A DNA stretch of 64,000 nucleotides from Fimbriimonadaceae bacterium (GTDB lineage Bacteria > Armatimonadota > Fimbriimonadia > Fimbriimonadales > Fimbriimonadaceae): positions 186,001 to 250,000 of the forward strand of contig JAHCHO010000001.1 of the NCBI GenBank assembly GCA_026129685.1, given 5' to 3'. Positions 1 through 8,151 of the stretch are shown one piece after another. The position numbers and the translations under genes were made by a program. Every line of letters begins with the position of its first letter. The stretch's first letter is position 1. A model generated the notes under the pieces. The model made no database searches. It was not told the origin of the DNA and saw only the letters and a list, made by a program, of their open reading frames with translations.

Positions 1-1251
1 TTCCTGGAAGAAGAACGCCGTCGCCTCGCCGAAGTCGGCCAAGGTGACCACCCGCTCTTGGTCGAGGGCGATCGCCCGGTCCGCGTACTCCCGGTCCGAC
101 GTGATACCCCCCCGGAGTAACGCCAAGGCGCCCCACGTGGCCTCGTTCTTCTTCCGACCCTCGTCGTCCGCCACGTCGCGAAGCCAGTACGCCTCGGTCT
201 CGGGATGCCCCACGTAGGCCTCGACCGCCGAAACCAGGTCGGGCACCGAGAGTTGCCGGATGTAGGTTCCGTTCATCCAGCGCAACTTCTCCATGTCGAA
301 GACCCCCGGGGCGGGCTGAAGACCGGGAATGTCGAACGCCTCGACGATCTCCTCGTCCGTCATCAGTTCACGGTCGCCCCCCGGTGCCCACCCGATCAGC
401 ACGATGAAGTTCTTCAGCGCCTGGGCGAGGTACCCGGCGCTCCGGTAGTCGAGGCACCTGGTGTCGCCGTGGCGCTTGCTCAGCTTCTTGCCGTCCTTGC
501 CGTTGATGACCGGGCAATGGACGAAAACCGGTCGTTCCCAGCCGAATGCGTCGAACAGCACGGCGTGCTTGGGGGCGCTGCTGATCCACTCCTCGCCGCG
601 CATGATGTGGGTGATCCCCATCAGGTGGTCGTCCACCATGGCCGCGAAGTGGTAGGTCGGCATCCCGTCCCCTTTGATGAGCACCGGATCGTCCACCGTG
701 TTCGAGTCCCACTCGATCCGGCCACGGATCGCGTCCTGGATCACGATCGTCTCGTTACGCGGGATCCGTAGCCGCACGACCATCGGCTTCCCTTCCCGTT
801 CCGCCGTCTCGACCTGGGCGGGCGTCGCGTCGCGCCACATCCCGCCGAAGTAGCCGATGGGCCGCTTGTTGATCTGCTGGAACTCGCGCATTTCGGCGAG
901 TTCCTCGGACGTGTCGAACGCTTTGTAGGCCGCTCCCTTGTCGAGCAGCACCTGCGTCCAATGGGCATAGATGCCCTGCTCCTTGCGCTCGCTTTGTCGG
1001 TACGGCCCGAGGTCCCCGCCGATCCCGTAGCCTTCCTGGAACTCGATTCCCAGCCAGTTCAGGCTCTCGACGATCTCCTCCTCGACCCCGGGCACGTACC
1101 GCGTGCGATCGGTGTCCTCGATGCGGAGAATGTTCACGCCCCGATGGTGTTTGGCGAAGTAATGCTTGAAGAGCGCGTCGCGGATGTTGCCGACGTGCGG
1201 ACTCCCGGTGGGGCTGGGCGCGTAACGAACTCGAACGGACATGGGGGCCAT
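1..1251 (-). CDS. gltX: Glutamyl-tRNA synthetase, 3' end cut by window edge
   Basis: Class I aminoacyl-tRNA synthetase that charges tRNA-Glu in the cytoplasm. The visible 417 codons begin MAPMSVRVRYAPSPTGSPHVGN, where SPHVGN is the HIGH-type signature, followed by the family motif RIEDTDRTR. KLSKRHG, the KMSKS equivalent, lies near residue 250. The family is usually 470-490 residues, so about 60-70 C-terminal residues (anticodon-binding part) lie outside the window. ATG at 1251 or the in-frame ATG at 1242 could be the start; the second gives the more typical MSVRVRYAP start. No neighbour is co-directional upstream, so it is probably its own transcription unit. Whether it is discriminating or non-discriminating cannot be judged from what is visible. 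Confidence 0.97.
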   Translation of the reverse strand, partial: MAPMSVRVRYAPSPTGSPHVGNIRDALFKHYFAKHHRGVNILRIEDTDRTRYVPGVEEEIVESLNWLGIEFQEGYGIGGDLGPYRQSERKEQGIYAHWTQVLLDKGAAYKAFDTSEELAEMREFQQINKRPIGYFGGMWRDATPAQVETAEREGKPMVVRLRIPRNETIVIQDAIRGRIEWDSNTVDDPVLIKGDGMPTYHFAAMVDDHLMGITHIMRGEEWISSAPKHAVLFDAFGWERPVFVHCPVINGKDGKKLSKRHGDTRCLDYRSAGYLAQALKNFIVLIGWAPGGDRELMTDEEIVEAFDIPGLQPAPGVFDMEKLRWMNGTYIRQLSVPDLVSAVEAYVGHPETEAYWLRDVADDEGRKKNEATWGALALLRGGITSDREYADRAIALDQERVVTLADFGEATAFFFQE

Positions 1252-1640
1252 CAGGGTACCCGCCTGCTCCCTCTCTGGCGAGGCCGGTCCGACCCGACAC
1301 CCCGTATCGCTGAACCGCGCGACAGTGCTCTCGTGAGGGACCACCCAACATGAACGGGCTCGTTGTCCTGCAGTTCGACGAAGTGTCCGACGTCATCGCC
1401 GACGTCTAGGCGATGGTTCGCAGCTACCGGTTCCTTTGCGAACGAGTGGCGAGCGTGTTTCAGGCAAGAGCAAACACATTCCGTGTCCATCGGGGGTGGC
1501 GGTCGTCCCCGAGTAACCGTCGGCAACGGGCCATGACCCGGATTGGCAGGGCACTCTGCGGGTTACCGCCTCGGCGAACGCCCTCGAACCGTCGGACGAG
1601 CTTGCGGGCTCGTTGCGAAAGAAGGCCAGCCGAGGCCCGC
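1252..1640. other. Intergenic, no supported gene
   Basis: About 390 nt lie between gltX and the VapBC pair. Short open frames exist on both strands, including a 19-codon frame from 1350, but none shows a family motif, a plausible ribosome site or coding continuity. I see no tRNA, strong hairpin or repeat here. Confidence 0.5.
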
Positions 1641-1646
1641 TACAAT
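1641..1646 (+). promoter_or_regulatory. -10 element of vapB (leaderless type)
   Basis: TACAAT lies exactly six nucleotides before the GTG start at 1653, so transcription starting about 7 nt downstream would begin at the start codon. No convincing -35 is seen. It belongs to a set of similarly placed hexamers in this window. Confidence 0.5.
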
Positions 1647-1652
1647 GCCGTT

Positions 1653-1901
1653 GTGAAGATCGTTGCCGCTGACGAGGCCGAGGCCAGGTTCGCACGAATC
1701 TTGACCGAGGTGCGCGCGGGCGAGTCCTACACCATCACGCTCGACGGCGAGCCGGTGGCGATCCTTGGACCGGTTGCCGAACCCTTGTCCCGTCGCGACG
1801 AGCTTCGGGCAGCGATTGGACGACTGATCGAGTTTGGCCAATCGCATCCGTGCCCGCGCGAGGAACTCAAGGGCCTCATCGAGGAGGGCCGTCGCTTCTG
1901 A
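1653..1901 (+). CDS. vapB: Phd/YefM-type antitoxin (VapB-like)
   Basis: An 82-residue antitoxin that should bind the downstream PIN toxin and autoregulate the pair. MKIVAADEAEARFARILTEV followed by GESYTITLDGEPVAIL is the Phd/YefM N-terminal DNA-binding fold. The acidic-basic tail (EELKGLIEEGRRF) would be the toxin-neutralising part. The GTG at 1653 is preferred because the Phd homology begins there and a -10 hexamer ends six bases upstream, although the frame stays open further 5'. Its stop overlaps the toxin start (CTGA). Complete and apparently functional. Confidence 0.85.
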   Translation: MKIVAADEAEARFARILTEVRAGESYTITLDGEPVAILGPVAEPLSRRDELRAAIGRLIEFGQSHPCPREELKGLIEEGRRF

Positions 1902-2320
1902 CCGCCTTCGTGCTGGACGCGTCGGTTGCGTTAGGAATCTTCTTGCCTGACGAGACCGACGATTATGCAGTTCGGGTCGCCGAGTCCATGGTAGAGTGCC
2001 TGCCGGTCGTTCCCCCGCACTGGGAGTTGGAGGTCGTGAACGCGGTCGTTACCTCGGTCCGCCGGAAGCGGTTCGGCGCCCCCGAAGCGATCGGTCTGCT
2101 CGAGGACTTTGCCCTGGTCCGCCTCACAGCCGAGGTCGCAAGCACCGGAGCACCGGAAAGGACCGCACAGATCGCCTTCGACTTCGGCCTTACCCCGTAT
2201 GACGCGACGTACCTGTCGCTCGCGATCAAGCGAGAACTTCCGGTGGCGACCTTCGACCGACGAATGCTGGCGTGCGCCCAAGCGCTTGGCGTGGCCCGCT
2301 ATGAGCCGGCACCGATCTAG
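1898..2320 (+). CDS. vapC: PIN-domain ribonuclease toxin (VapC)
   Basis: Toxin of a type II pair, predicted to be a Mg-dependent endoribonuclease that inhibits translation by cutting tRNA or rRNA. The PIN acidic residues are visible: Asp in FVLDASVAL, Glu in HWELEVVNAV, Asp in TPYDATYLSLA and Asp in VATFDRRM. About 140 residues, normal for VapC. The start is uncertain. CTG at 1898 overlaps the antitoxin stop as CTGA and gives the usual LTAFVLDAS first strand; the next candidate, GTG at 1910, would remove half of that strand. The 3' end overlaps the convergent permease stop by 4 nt through a shared CTAG. Confidence 0.88.
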   Translation: MTAFVLDASVALGIFLPDETDDYAVRVAESMVECLPVVPPHWELEVVNAVVTSVRRKRFGAPEAIGLLEDFALVRLTAEVASTGAPERTAQIAFDFGLTPYDATYLSLAIKRELPVATFDRRMLACAQALGVARYEPAPI

Positions 2321-4158
2321 GGCAGGAAATACCGCACGTTCGTGATCACCACCTTCGGTCGGCTCCCGAGCTGCTTCTTCAGCCTCTCCGCCACGTTGTT
2401 GTGCAACACCGCGTGCCAGGGATACCTCGGCACCGCCTCCGGCACGATCACCGTGATCATCACGTTCGGATGCTCCGCGATCGTCTCGTCCACGTACTGA
2501 AGGATCGGGTCCGTCAGCGAGCGGTAGGGCGACTCCAGGATGACCAGAGGGAGGTCGGGCGCGAAGTTGTTCCACTGCCGCTTGATCTCTCCCGTCGAAC
2601 GCGAGTCCACTGTCACGTGCAGCGCCCGGCAGTCGTGCGCCATCTGCTTCGCGTAGGCGATCGCGTGCAAGATGCCCCGATGGACGGACGGCACGAGCAA
2701 CAGGACGGTCATGTCCGGAAGGGCCACCGACTCGTCCGGAGCGGGCTGCAGGGCCTTCTCCAGGTAGTTGTAGTGCTTGCGCACCCGGGCGAAGACGTAG
2801 AGCAGGACGCCGAGGGCGACGACGATAAGCCATGCGCCCTCGCTCCACTTCGTGACCAGCAAGATGCCCGCGACGATCGTCGTCGTCAGCGTCCCCACCG
2901 CGTTCACGATCATCTGCCAGCCCCACTTGCCCTGCCGGTACCAGCGCACCGTCATGCCCGCTTGGCTCAAGGTGAACGAAACGAACACCCCCATCGCGTA
3001 AAGCGGAATCAGGGAGTGCGTGTCCGCCTTGTAGACCACGATCAGCGCGATCGCGAAGGCGGCGAGGGTGAGAATGCCGTTCTGAAAGACCAGTCGGTCC
3101 CCCAGGTTCGTGAGCTGCCTCGGCAAGAACCCGTCCCGTGCCACGAAACTCGACAGGCGCGGAAAGTCGGCGAACGCCGTGTTCGCCGCCAAGAACAGGA
3201 TCAGCGCCGTCGCGACCTGGAGCAGGTAGAAGCCCGGGCCGATCCCCCAGAGCTTCTCCGCCAATTGCGCGACCACCGTTTTGTAGCCGGCTTCCGAGAC
3301 GTGCATCGGTAGGATCGCGAAGTGCTGGGCGCACCAACTCAGCCCGACGAACATCGTCAGTAGGAGCCCGATCATCCACACCAGGGTCGCGGAGGCGTTC
3401 CGCGCTTCCGGAGGCCGAAACGCCTGGACGCCGTCGGCGATCGCCTCCGTTCCCGTCAACGCCGTGCACGAAGCCGCGAACGCGCGCAACAACAGAAAAG
3501 CGGTGATGGCGTGCAAGGGCTCCTGGAAACTGGACGCGGCGTACGCGTGATGCGGTTCGTTCCAGCCGCGCGCCAGACCCGTGAGCACCAGCGCAATGAT
3601 CGCGACGACGAACGTGTAGGTCGGGATCGCGAACACCACGCCGCTTTCCCGAACCCCGCGCAAGTTCACGAGGGTGATGATCGCCACGCCCCCGACCCCG
3701 ATCAGCACGCTCACGTTCTGAGCCGGCGGATACATCGAGACGATCGCGCTGACCCCGGAAGACACCGACACCGCGACCGTCAGGACGTAGTCGAGCAACA
3801 AAGCCGCGCCCGCCGTGCGCCCCGCGACCGACCCGAGGTTCTCCGTCGACACCATGTAGGTGCCGCCCCCGTGCGGGTAGGCATGGATGGTCTGGTAATA
3901 GCTGAAGCCCACGATCAGCATCAGTACGCCGAGCCAGAGCGAGGTCGGCAACAGGAATCCCAGGCCGACCGCCCCCGCCGCCACCAGTACCAGCATGATC
4001 TCCTCGCTGGCGTACGCCACCGACGAGAGGGCGTCGGAGGCGAACACGGGCAAGCCGAAAATCTTCGGGAGGCGTTCGTGATGGGCGTGCTTCGTCGCGA
4101 TCGGGTTCCCGACGAAGGTTCGCTTGAGCTTGCGGAGGGAGATCATGGGGCGTTGCAC
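2317..4158 (-). CDS. APC-superfamily amino acid permease with C-terminal cytoplasmic domain
   Basis: A 613-residue integral membrane transporter. The N-terminal 430 or so residues contain about 12 hydrophobic segments with APC signatures such as GLPVFASDALSSVAYASEE and AYPHGGGTYM. The last ~170 residues form a soluble domain (VALPDMTVLLLVPSVHRGIL onward) resembling the universal-stress-type tail of KUP-like and APC permeases. The substrate is probably an amino acid or other cation-coupled solute and cannot be read from the sequence. The start is ATG 4158 or ATG 4146. A TATAAT on the minus strand at 4231-4226 could drive it with a ~65 nt leader. Convergent with vapC. Confidence 0.85.
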   Translation of the reverse strand: MQRPMISLRKLKRTFVGNPIATKHAHHERLPKIFGLPVFASDALSSVAYASEEIMLVLVAAGAVGLGFLLPTSLWLGVLMLIVGFSYYQTIHAYPHGGGTYMVSTENLGSVAGRTAGAALLLDYVLTVAVSVSSGVSAIVSMYPPAQNVSVLIGVGGVAIITLVNLRGVRESGVVFAIPTYTFVVAIIALVLTGLARGWNEPHHAYAASSFQEPLHAITAFLLLRAFAASCTALTGTEAIADGVQAFRPPEARNASATLVWMIGLLLTMFVGLSWCAQHFAILPMHVSEAGYKTVVAQLAEKLWGIGPGFYLLQVATALILFLAANTAFADFPRLSSFVARDGFLPRQLTNLGDRLVFQNGILTLAAFAIALIVVYKADTHSLIPLYAMGVFVSFTLSQAGMTVRWYRQGKWGWQMIVNAVGTLTTTIVAGILLVTKWSEGAWLIVVALGVLLYVFARVRKHYNYLEKALQPAPDESVALPDMTVLLLVPSVHRGILHAIAYAKQMAHDCRALHVTVDSRSTGEIKRQWNNFAPDLPLVILESPYRSLTDPILQYVDETIAEHPNVMITVIVPEAVPRYPWHAVLHNNVAERLKKQLGSRPKVVITNVRYFLP

Positions 4159-4225
4159 ACACCGGCGACCGACGCCGGCGCGGCCGGAACCTTACCGTTG
4201 GTGGGAGGGACCTCCACGAGGCTGG

Positions 4226-4231
4226 ATTATA
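4226..4231 (-). promoter_or_regulatory. Perfect -10 (TATAAT) upstream of the permease
   Basis: TATAAT on the minus strand overlaps the stop codon of the upstream cyclase gene and lies 67 nt before the permease ATG at 4158. No clear -35 at 17 bp. Confidence 0.45.
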
Positions 4232-5327
4232 CGCCTTCGCCGGTCTCGGTGGAGGGAGCGCGATGGCATGGCCCGCCTCCCGGACGGCGGAGAGCGAACA
4301 GCTCGAGGCGTTCTGCCTTGCCCTTGAGCGTCTGAAGCCCCATGGACTCCGGCAGGAACCCACCCTCGCCTGCCAGTGCGTCCACCAGCTCCTTCGAAAC
4401 GAGGAGGTCCTCACCGAGTTCGGAGCAGAGCCCGGTGATGCGGGCCGTCGTGTTCAGAACGTCTCCATGGAAGACGATCTCGCTCTTCGCCGTGCCGATG
4501 TCCGTCGCGACCACCCGCCCCAGATGAACGCCCGCCTTGAACCTCGGCACGAGGCCGTACTGCTTCCGGTACCAGTCCGACTTGCGCTCGAAGGTCTCGA
4601 GCGCCCGGAAATAGCATCGAACGCAGTTCGCGCGGGCCAACCCGTGCTTGCGGCGCCAAGAGATCACCGCTTCGTCCCCGATGTAGTGAGAGACCTCGCC
4701 TTTGGTCTCGAGGACCGCTTCCGATACGTCGTCGAAGAAGTCGCGGACCAACAGACTGAATCGAAGGGGGCCGAACCGCTCGGCGAGCGGCGTCGAGTCT
4801 TTCAGGTCAAGGAACATGAACACCCGATCCTCTTCGCGCGGTTGGTGGTAACGCCCGAGCACCCAGGCGAGGAAGTTGCTTCGGCCCACCTTCAGCGCCA
4901 CTTCGACCAAAAGATTCCCCAGGAACAGCAGGACCACCGCGACCTGGAACGTCGTCTGGACCCCCGGGCCGGTGAAGATCGTCCAAGCCCGTCTCCACGT
5001 CTGGGCTCCCATTCCGATCCGCTCCGAGAACGCCACGAACGACGCGATCCCGCAGACGAACGACACCCCGAGCACCAGGACGTACCCCGCCAGTCGGGCT
5101 AGGAACGCCTGGTAGAAAGGCCGACGGCGGAATCGCGGCAACAACCCGAACTCGACCGCGTTGATCCCGACCGCGCCGGGAACCGCGCTCACGGCGGACT
5201 GCAGCAGGATCGCCGGGTGGAATCCGCCTCCAACGATCCACATGGTGCAGAAGGGACCCAGAAACGCGGGGATGAGGCTGTACAGGCACACCCGGAGGTG
5301 GTATCGGTGGGTCTCCGAGAGGGCCAT
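4227..5327 (-). CDS. Membrane-anchored class III adenylate/guanylate cyclase
   Basis: A 366-residue protein with an N-terminal membrane half (hydrophobic segments near residues 12-32, 37-60, 80-105 and 122-148) and a cytoplasmic class III cyclase domain from about residue 165. The cyclase metal-binding aspartate sits in VFMFLDLKDSTPLAERFG. GEVSHYIGDEAVISW carries the second aspartate region, and GVHLGRVVATDIG plus GDVLNTTARI match the conserved core. cAMP is the default expectation, but specificity is not certain. It starts 12 nt after the EVE-domain gene ends, so the two probably form one operon. No obvious Shine-Dalgarno precedes its ATG. Confidence 0.9.
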   Translation of the reverse strand: MALSETHRYHLRVCLYSLIPAFLGPFCTMWIVGGGFHPAILLQSAVSAVPGAVGINAVEFGLLPRFRRRPFYQAFLARLAGYVLVLGVSFVCGIASFVAFSERIGMGAQTWRRAWTIFTGPGVQTTFQVAVVLLFLGNLLVEVALKVGRSNFLAWVLGRYHQPREEDRVFMFLDLKDSTPLAERFGPLRFSLLVRDFFDDVSEAVLETKGEVSHYIGDEAVISWRRKHGLARANCVRCYFRALETFERKSDWYRKQYGLVPRFKAGVHLGRVVATDIGTAKSEIVFHGDVLNTTARITGLCSELGEDLLVSKELVDALAGEGGFLPESMGLQTLKGKAERLELFALRRPGGGPCHRAPSTETGEGV

Positions 5328-5339
5328 GCCGTATGCCGT

Positions 5340-5804
5340 TTACGAGGTCCGGTGGCCGAGCTCCATAAAGATCGCCCATTCCTCGTCGGTAACCCGGGAC
5401 ACGCTCAACCGGTTGCCTTTGCGGCCGACTTGCGAGACGCTCAGGACGGGGTGCTCCTTGATCTCGGCGAGCGTCACGACCCTCGGGAAGGTCTCGACGT
5501 AACGAACGTCGCGCACGTACCACTTGGGCTTCTCGGGCTTGCTGGTCGCATCGTAGTACTTGCTGTTCGGGTCGAACTGGGTTGGGTCAGGGTAGGCCTC
5601 GCTGACGATCTCCATCACCCCCACCGCACCGATCGGAGGCACGTTCGAGTGGTAGAACAGTGCCCGATCCCCGACCTTCATCTCGTCCCGGATGTAGTTG
5701 CGAACCACGAAGTTCCGGCACCCCTCCCACATGTTCGTGCCATCGGCTCGAAGATGGTGAATGCCGTACACGTCGGGCTCGGACTTCATCAGCCAATGCG
5801 CCAT
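5340..5804 (-). CDS. EVE-domain (PUA-like) nucleic-acid-binding protein
   Basis: A 154-residue stand-alone EVE protein. The N-terminus MAHWLMKSEPDVYGIHHL and the block MKVGDRALFYHSNVPPIG followed by GVMEIVSEAYPD are diagnostic; RYVETFPRVVTLAEIK and RVTDEEWAIFM complete the fold. EVE domains bind modified bases in RNA or DNA through an aromatic cage; here W and Y residues are retained. The start at ATG 5804 is set by homology and by a CATAAT hexamer ending six bases upstream, even though the frame is open much further 5'. It leads an operon with the cyclase. The target base is unknown. Confidence 0.92.
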   Translation of the reverse strand: MAHWLMKSEPDVYGIHHLRADGTNMWEGCRNFVVRNYIRDEMKVGDRALFYHSNVPPIGAVGVMEIVSEAYPDPTQFDPNSKYYDATSKPEKPKWYVRDVRYVETFPRVVTLAEIKEHPVLSVSQVGRKGNRLSVSRVTDEEWAIFMELGHRTS

Positions 5805-5810
5805 GGGGCG

Positions 5811-5816
5811 CATTAT
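5811..5816 (-). promoter_or_regulatory. -10 element of the EVE gene (leaderless type)
   Basis: CATAAT on the minus strand ends exactly six nucleotides before ATG 5804, so the transcript probably begins at or next to the start codon. Confidence 0.5.
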
Positions 5817-5841
5817 GGACCGATGGGCGCGACGACGAACC

Positions 5842-6075
5842 CTAGTGCGCGCCCAGCGCTTCCGCCAAGTTGTGGTCGAGTTGCACGAACGCCCGATCGC
5901 ACATCGCAAACAGCGAATCGACCTCCTGATCCAAGCGGGGGGCAAGCCGGCTCTTGCGGATGGCCACGTAGGCGCCGACCGCGCCCGCCACGGCGAGAGC
6001 CGTGAGCCAGACGGTCGCGTTGCCAAGGGGATTGCGTGGGACGGGTTCTTCCGGGTTCATATCGGTTCTCTTCAT
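5842..6075 (-). CDS. Small single-span membrane protein, unknown function
   Basis: 77 residues from ATG 6075 (MKRTDMNPEEPVPRNP); an in-frame ATG at 6060 is an alternative. One transmembrane segment around residues 20-37 (ATVWLTALAVAGAVGAYVA) is followed by an arginine-rich flank and a charged helix (LDQEVDSLFAMCDRAFVQLD). I recognise no family. The stop lies about 25 nt upstream of the EVE promoter. The frame is open further upstream, but that part has no protein-like character. Confidence 0.55.
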   Translation of the reverse strand: MKRTDMNPEEPVPRNPLGNATVWLTALAVAGAVGAYVAIRKSRLAPRLDQEVDSLFAMCDRAFVQLDHNLAEALGAH

Positions 6076-6289
6076 TGAGACGCTGTAACCTATTCTCGGG
6101 TTTGAGGGACTGGGTCCGCAGACCCCGTGTTCCACCTCCAGAATCTGCGGAACCCTTACGTCCCGGTCCTTCCGACTGACGGGACTTCCTACCCAGGACG
6201 GGGCCCCGCGAGGCGATAGCATCGGGTCCGTGGTCGGCGAAAGCTCGGCCCGTGAGCGACCCGTCAGAGGTCGCCGAAGGAGGACAATA

Positions 6290-7207
6290 ATGAACTCTCG
6301 TCGCGCGCTCGCGCTCGCCCTCTCGGTCGCCCTAGGCTCGACCGCATCCGCCCAAATCGTGATCGACGGTACGAAAGACGCCGCTTACGGCCCCGGTCTG
6401 GTCTGGCAGACCACGCCGACCGGGTTCGGCGACAGCAACCTCGGCCAGACCGGAGCCGCCAACGGTTCCGAGTTGGACACGGTCTACGCCATGCGGACGC
6501 CGACCACGCTCTACCTCTTGTTCGCCGGGAACCTCGAGTCGAACTTCAATAAGCTCGAGATCTTCCTCGACACGCGCTTGGGCGGGCAAAACCGGCTACG
6601 GGGCGACAACCCCAACGTGGACTTCAACGGCTTGAACCGGATGGGCGACGACGGCAGCGGAAACGGCATGACCTTCGACGCCGGATTCGCCTCCGACTAC
6701 TGGATCGGCGTGACGGGCGGGGGAGCTCCCTACCAGTTGTTCGCCAATTTCGCGGAGACGAACACCTCCGGCGGCGGCATTGGGCGCTATCTGGGTCAAG
6801 GAGCGGACGTTACCAACGGACTCCTGACCGGCGGGGACAACCCGGACGGCATCTTCGTCACGATCAACAACAGCAACGTCGCCGGGGTCACCGGAACCAC
6901 CATCGACGGGGCGGCCGACGTCCTGACCGGCGTGGAAATCGCCGTTCCGCTTGCCGTCCTCGACGCGGCCGGCGACAGCCCGATGTTCGTCACGGCGATG
7001 ATCAACGGTGGCGGACACGACTTCGTGTCGAACCAGGTCCTCAACACCCTGCCGTTCGGGGCTTCGAACCTCGGTGAGCCGCGAGGCATCGACTTCTCGA
7101 CGATTCCCGGCGGGCAGTACTTCCAGGTCCCCGATGCGGTGCCCGAGCCCGCGTCGATGGTCACCCTCGCCCTCGGCGCCCTGGCCCTGATGCGGCGTCG
7201 CAAGTAG
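6290..7207 (+). CDS. PEP-CTERM sorting-domain surface protein
   Basis: A 305-residue exported protein. The signal peptide is MNSRRALALALSVALGSTASA, and the C-terminal sorting signal VPEPASMVTLALGALALMRRRK has the PEP motif, hydrophobic span and basic tail recognised by an exosortase for surface or EPS-linked anchoring. The middle region (INGTKDAAYGP-like opening, repeated Gly/Asn-rich beta segments such as NSNVAGVTGTTIDGAADV) resembles beta-sandwich domains with no known enzyme motif. ATG 6290 is chosen because AAGGAGG sits about 7 nt upstream. A strong hairpin terminator follows. No exosortase gene is in this window. Confidence 0.88.
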   Translation: MNSRRALALALSVALGSTASAQIVIDGTKDAAYGPGLVWQTTPTGFGDSNLGQTGAANGSELDTVYAMRTPTTLYLLFAGNLESNFNKLEIFLDTRLGGQNRLRGDNPNVDFNGLNRMGDDGSGNGMTFDAGFASDYWIGVTGGGAPYQLFANFAETNTSGGGIGRYLGQGADVTNGLLTGGDNPDGIFVTINNSNVAGVTGTTIDGAADVLTGVEIAVPLAVLDAAGDSPMFVTAMINGGGHDFVSNQVLNTLPFGASNLGEPRGIDFSTIPGGQYFQVPDAVPEPASMVTLALGALALMRRRK

Positions 7208-7227
7208 GTATCGCCGTTCGCTCAAAA

Positions 7228-7265
7228 AACCGAGGCTCGATCCCGTCCGGGATCGGGCCTCGGTT
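7228..7265 (+). terminator. Intrinsic terminator after the PEP-CTERM gene
   Basis: A near-perfect 18-bp inverted repeat (left arm 7228-7245, right arm 7248-7265; one T-G pair). An A6 run precedes it, and only TT follows on the plus strand. It separates the surface-protein gene from the ribosomal operon. Confidence 0.7.
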
Positions 7266-7288
7266 CGCGCTGGGACGTCCGGGTCCCC

Positions 7289-7317
7289 TTGCATTCCATC
7301 GGCGAATCGGGTATCGT
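7289..7317 (+). promoter_or_regulatory. Candidate promoter of the ribosomal operon
   Basis: TTGCAT at 7289-7294 and TATCGT at 7312-7317 are separated by 17 bp. Transcription would start near 7324 and leave a leader of about 197 nt before rplC. A second TTGACA at 7324-7329 lacks a matching -10. Confidence 0.4.
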
Positions 7318-7323
7318 TTCCCC

Positions 7324-7520
7324 TTGACAAGAGTCCTTGAGGCTCCTGTCTCGCGATGGCTTCGAGTCGTCGGCGTGTCGCCCCGCCTTGCGCGGGCAAC
7401 GACTTCCGAAACGCCGAACGGGCGGTGAAGCTGAACGCGATCATCCTTGTCTTAGCGCGAACGTGCGCGAAGGTCCGTCGGGCCTCGGTGCGCGTTCCGC
7501 TTCGGAGAACACAAATCGTT
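7324..7520 (+). other. rplC leader region
   Basis: A leader of about 197 nt with GC-rich inverted stretches (for example CCCCGC at 7381 against GCGGG near 7390). S10-type operons are often autoregulated by L4 through such leaders, but I see no alignable L4 site. The in-frame extension upstream of the L3 start has no homology to L3. Confidence 0.3.
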
Positions 7521-8147
7521 ATGCTGCCGGCAATACTAGGCACGAAAATCGGGATGACCCACCTCTACACCGAGGAGGGCAAGATGGTGCCCGTTACCGT
7601 CATTCAGGCGGGCCCCGTCTACGTGACGCAGATCAAGACTCCGGAAACCGATGGCTACTCCGCCGTCCAGGTCGGCTTTGGCGAGGCGAAGGAGAGCAAG
7701 CTCACCTTTCCCAAGTTCGGCCACCTGAAGAAGGCCGGCCTCACGAAGAACGTCAAGACGCTTCGCGAGTTCCGCGTGGAGAATCCGGGCGCCTTCGAAC
7801 TTGGCCAGGAGATCAAGGCCGACGTGTTCGCCGAGGGCGAGGACGTCTCGGTTCAGAGCACGAGCATCGGGCGCGGGTTCCAAGGTGGCGTCAAGCGGCA
7901 CCACTTCAAAGGCCAGCACATGACCCACGGCTACATGACCCACCGACGGCCCCTCTCCAGCGGCGCCACGGGTCCGCAACACGTTTTCAAGGGCACTAAG
8001 AAGCCGGGCCACATGGGGCACGAAACCGTGACCCAAAAGGGCCTCCGCGTGGTCCGCGTCGATTCCGAACGCAATCTGCTCCTCGTCAGCGGCAGCATCG
8101 CCGGCCCCGTCGGCGCCGTCGTGATCGTGAAGAAGGCCGGGAAGTAA
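7521..8147 (+). CDS. rplC: 50S ribosomal protein L3
   Basis: A 208-residue primary rRNA-binding protein, needed early in 50S assembly and lying near the peptidyl-transferase centre. ILGTKIGMTHLY at the N-terminus and the signature FKGTKKPGHMGHETVTQKGLRVVRVD are typical. ATG 7521 is chosen because L3 homology starts at MLPAILGTKIGM. The frame stays open upstream without homology. It is the first gene of the ribosomal cluster; rpsJ, which usually precedes it, is absent. rplD starts 4 nt after its stop. Confidence 0.98.
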   Translation: MLPAILGTKIGMTHLYTEEGKMVPVTVIQAGPVYVTQIKTPETDGYSAVQVGFGEAKESKLTFPKFGHLKKAGLTKNVKTLREFRVENPGAFELGQEIKADVFAEGEDVSVQSTSIGRGFQGGVKRHHFKGQHMTHGYMTHRRPLSSGATGPQHVFKGTKKPGHMGHETVTQKGLRVVRVDSERNLLLVSGSIAGPVGAVVIVKKAGK

Positions 8148-8151
8148 AGCC

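Noticed and set aside
1931-4414. Very long minus-strand frame over the permease
   Set aside because: Arg/Pro-rich shadow of the real permease frame, a common artefact at high GC.
7356-7520. N-terminal extension of L3
   Set aside because: Open frame only; L3 homology begins at ATG 7521 and the extension matches a GC-rich leader.
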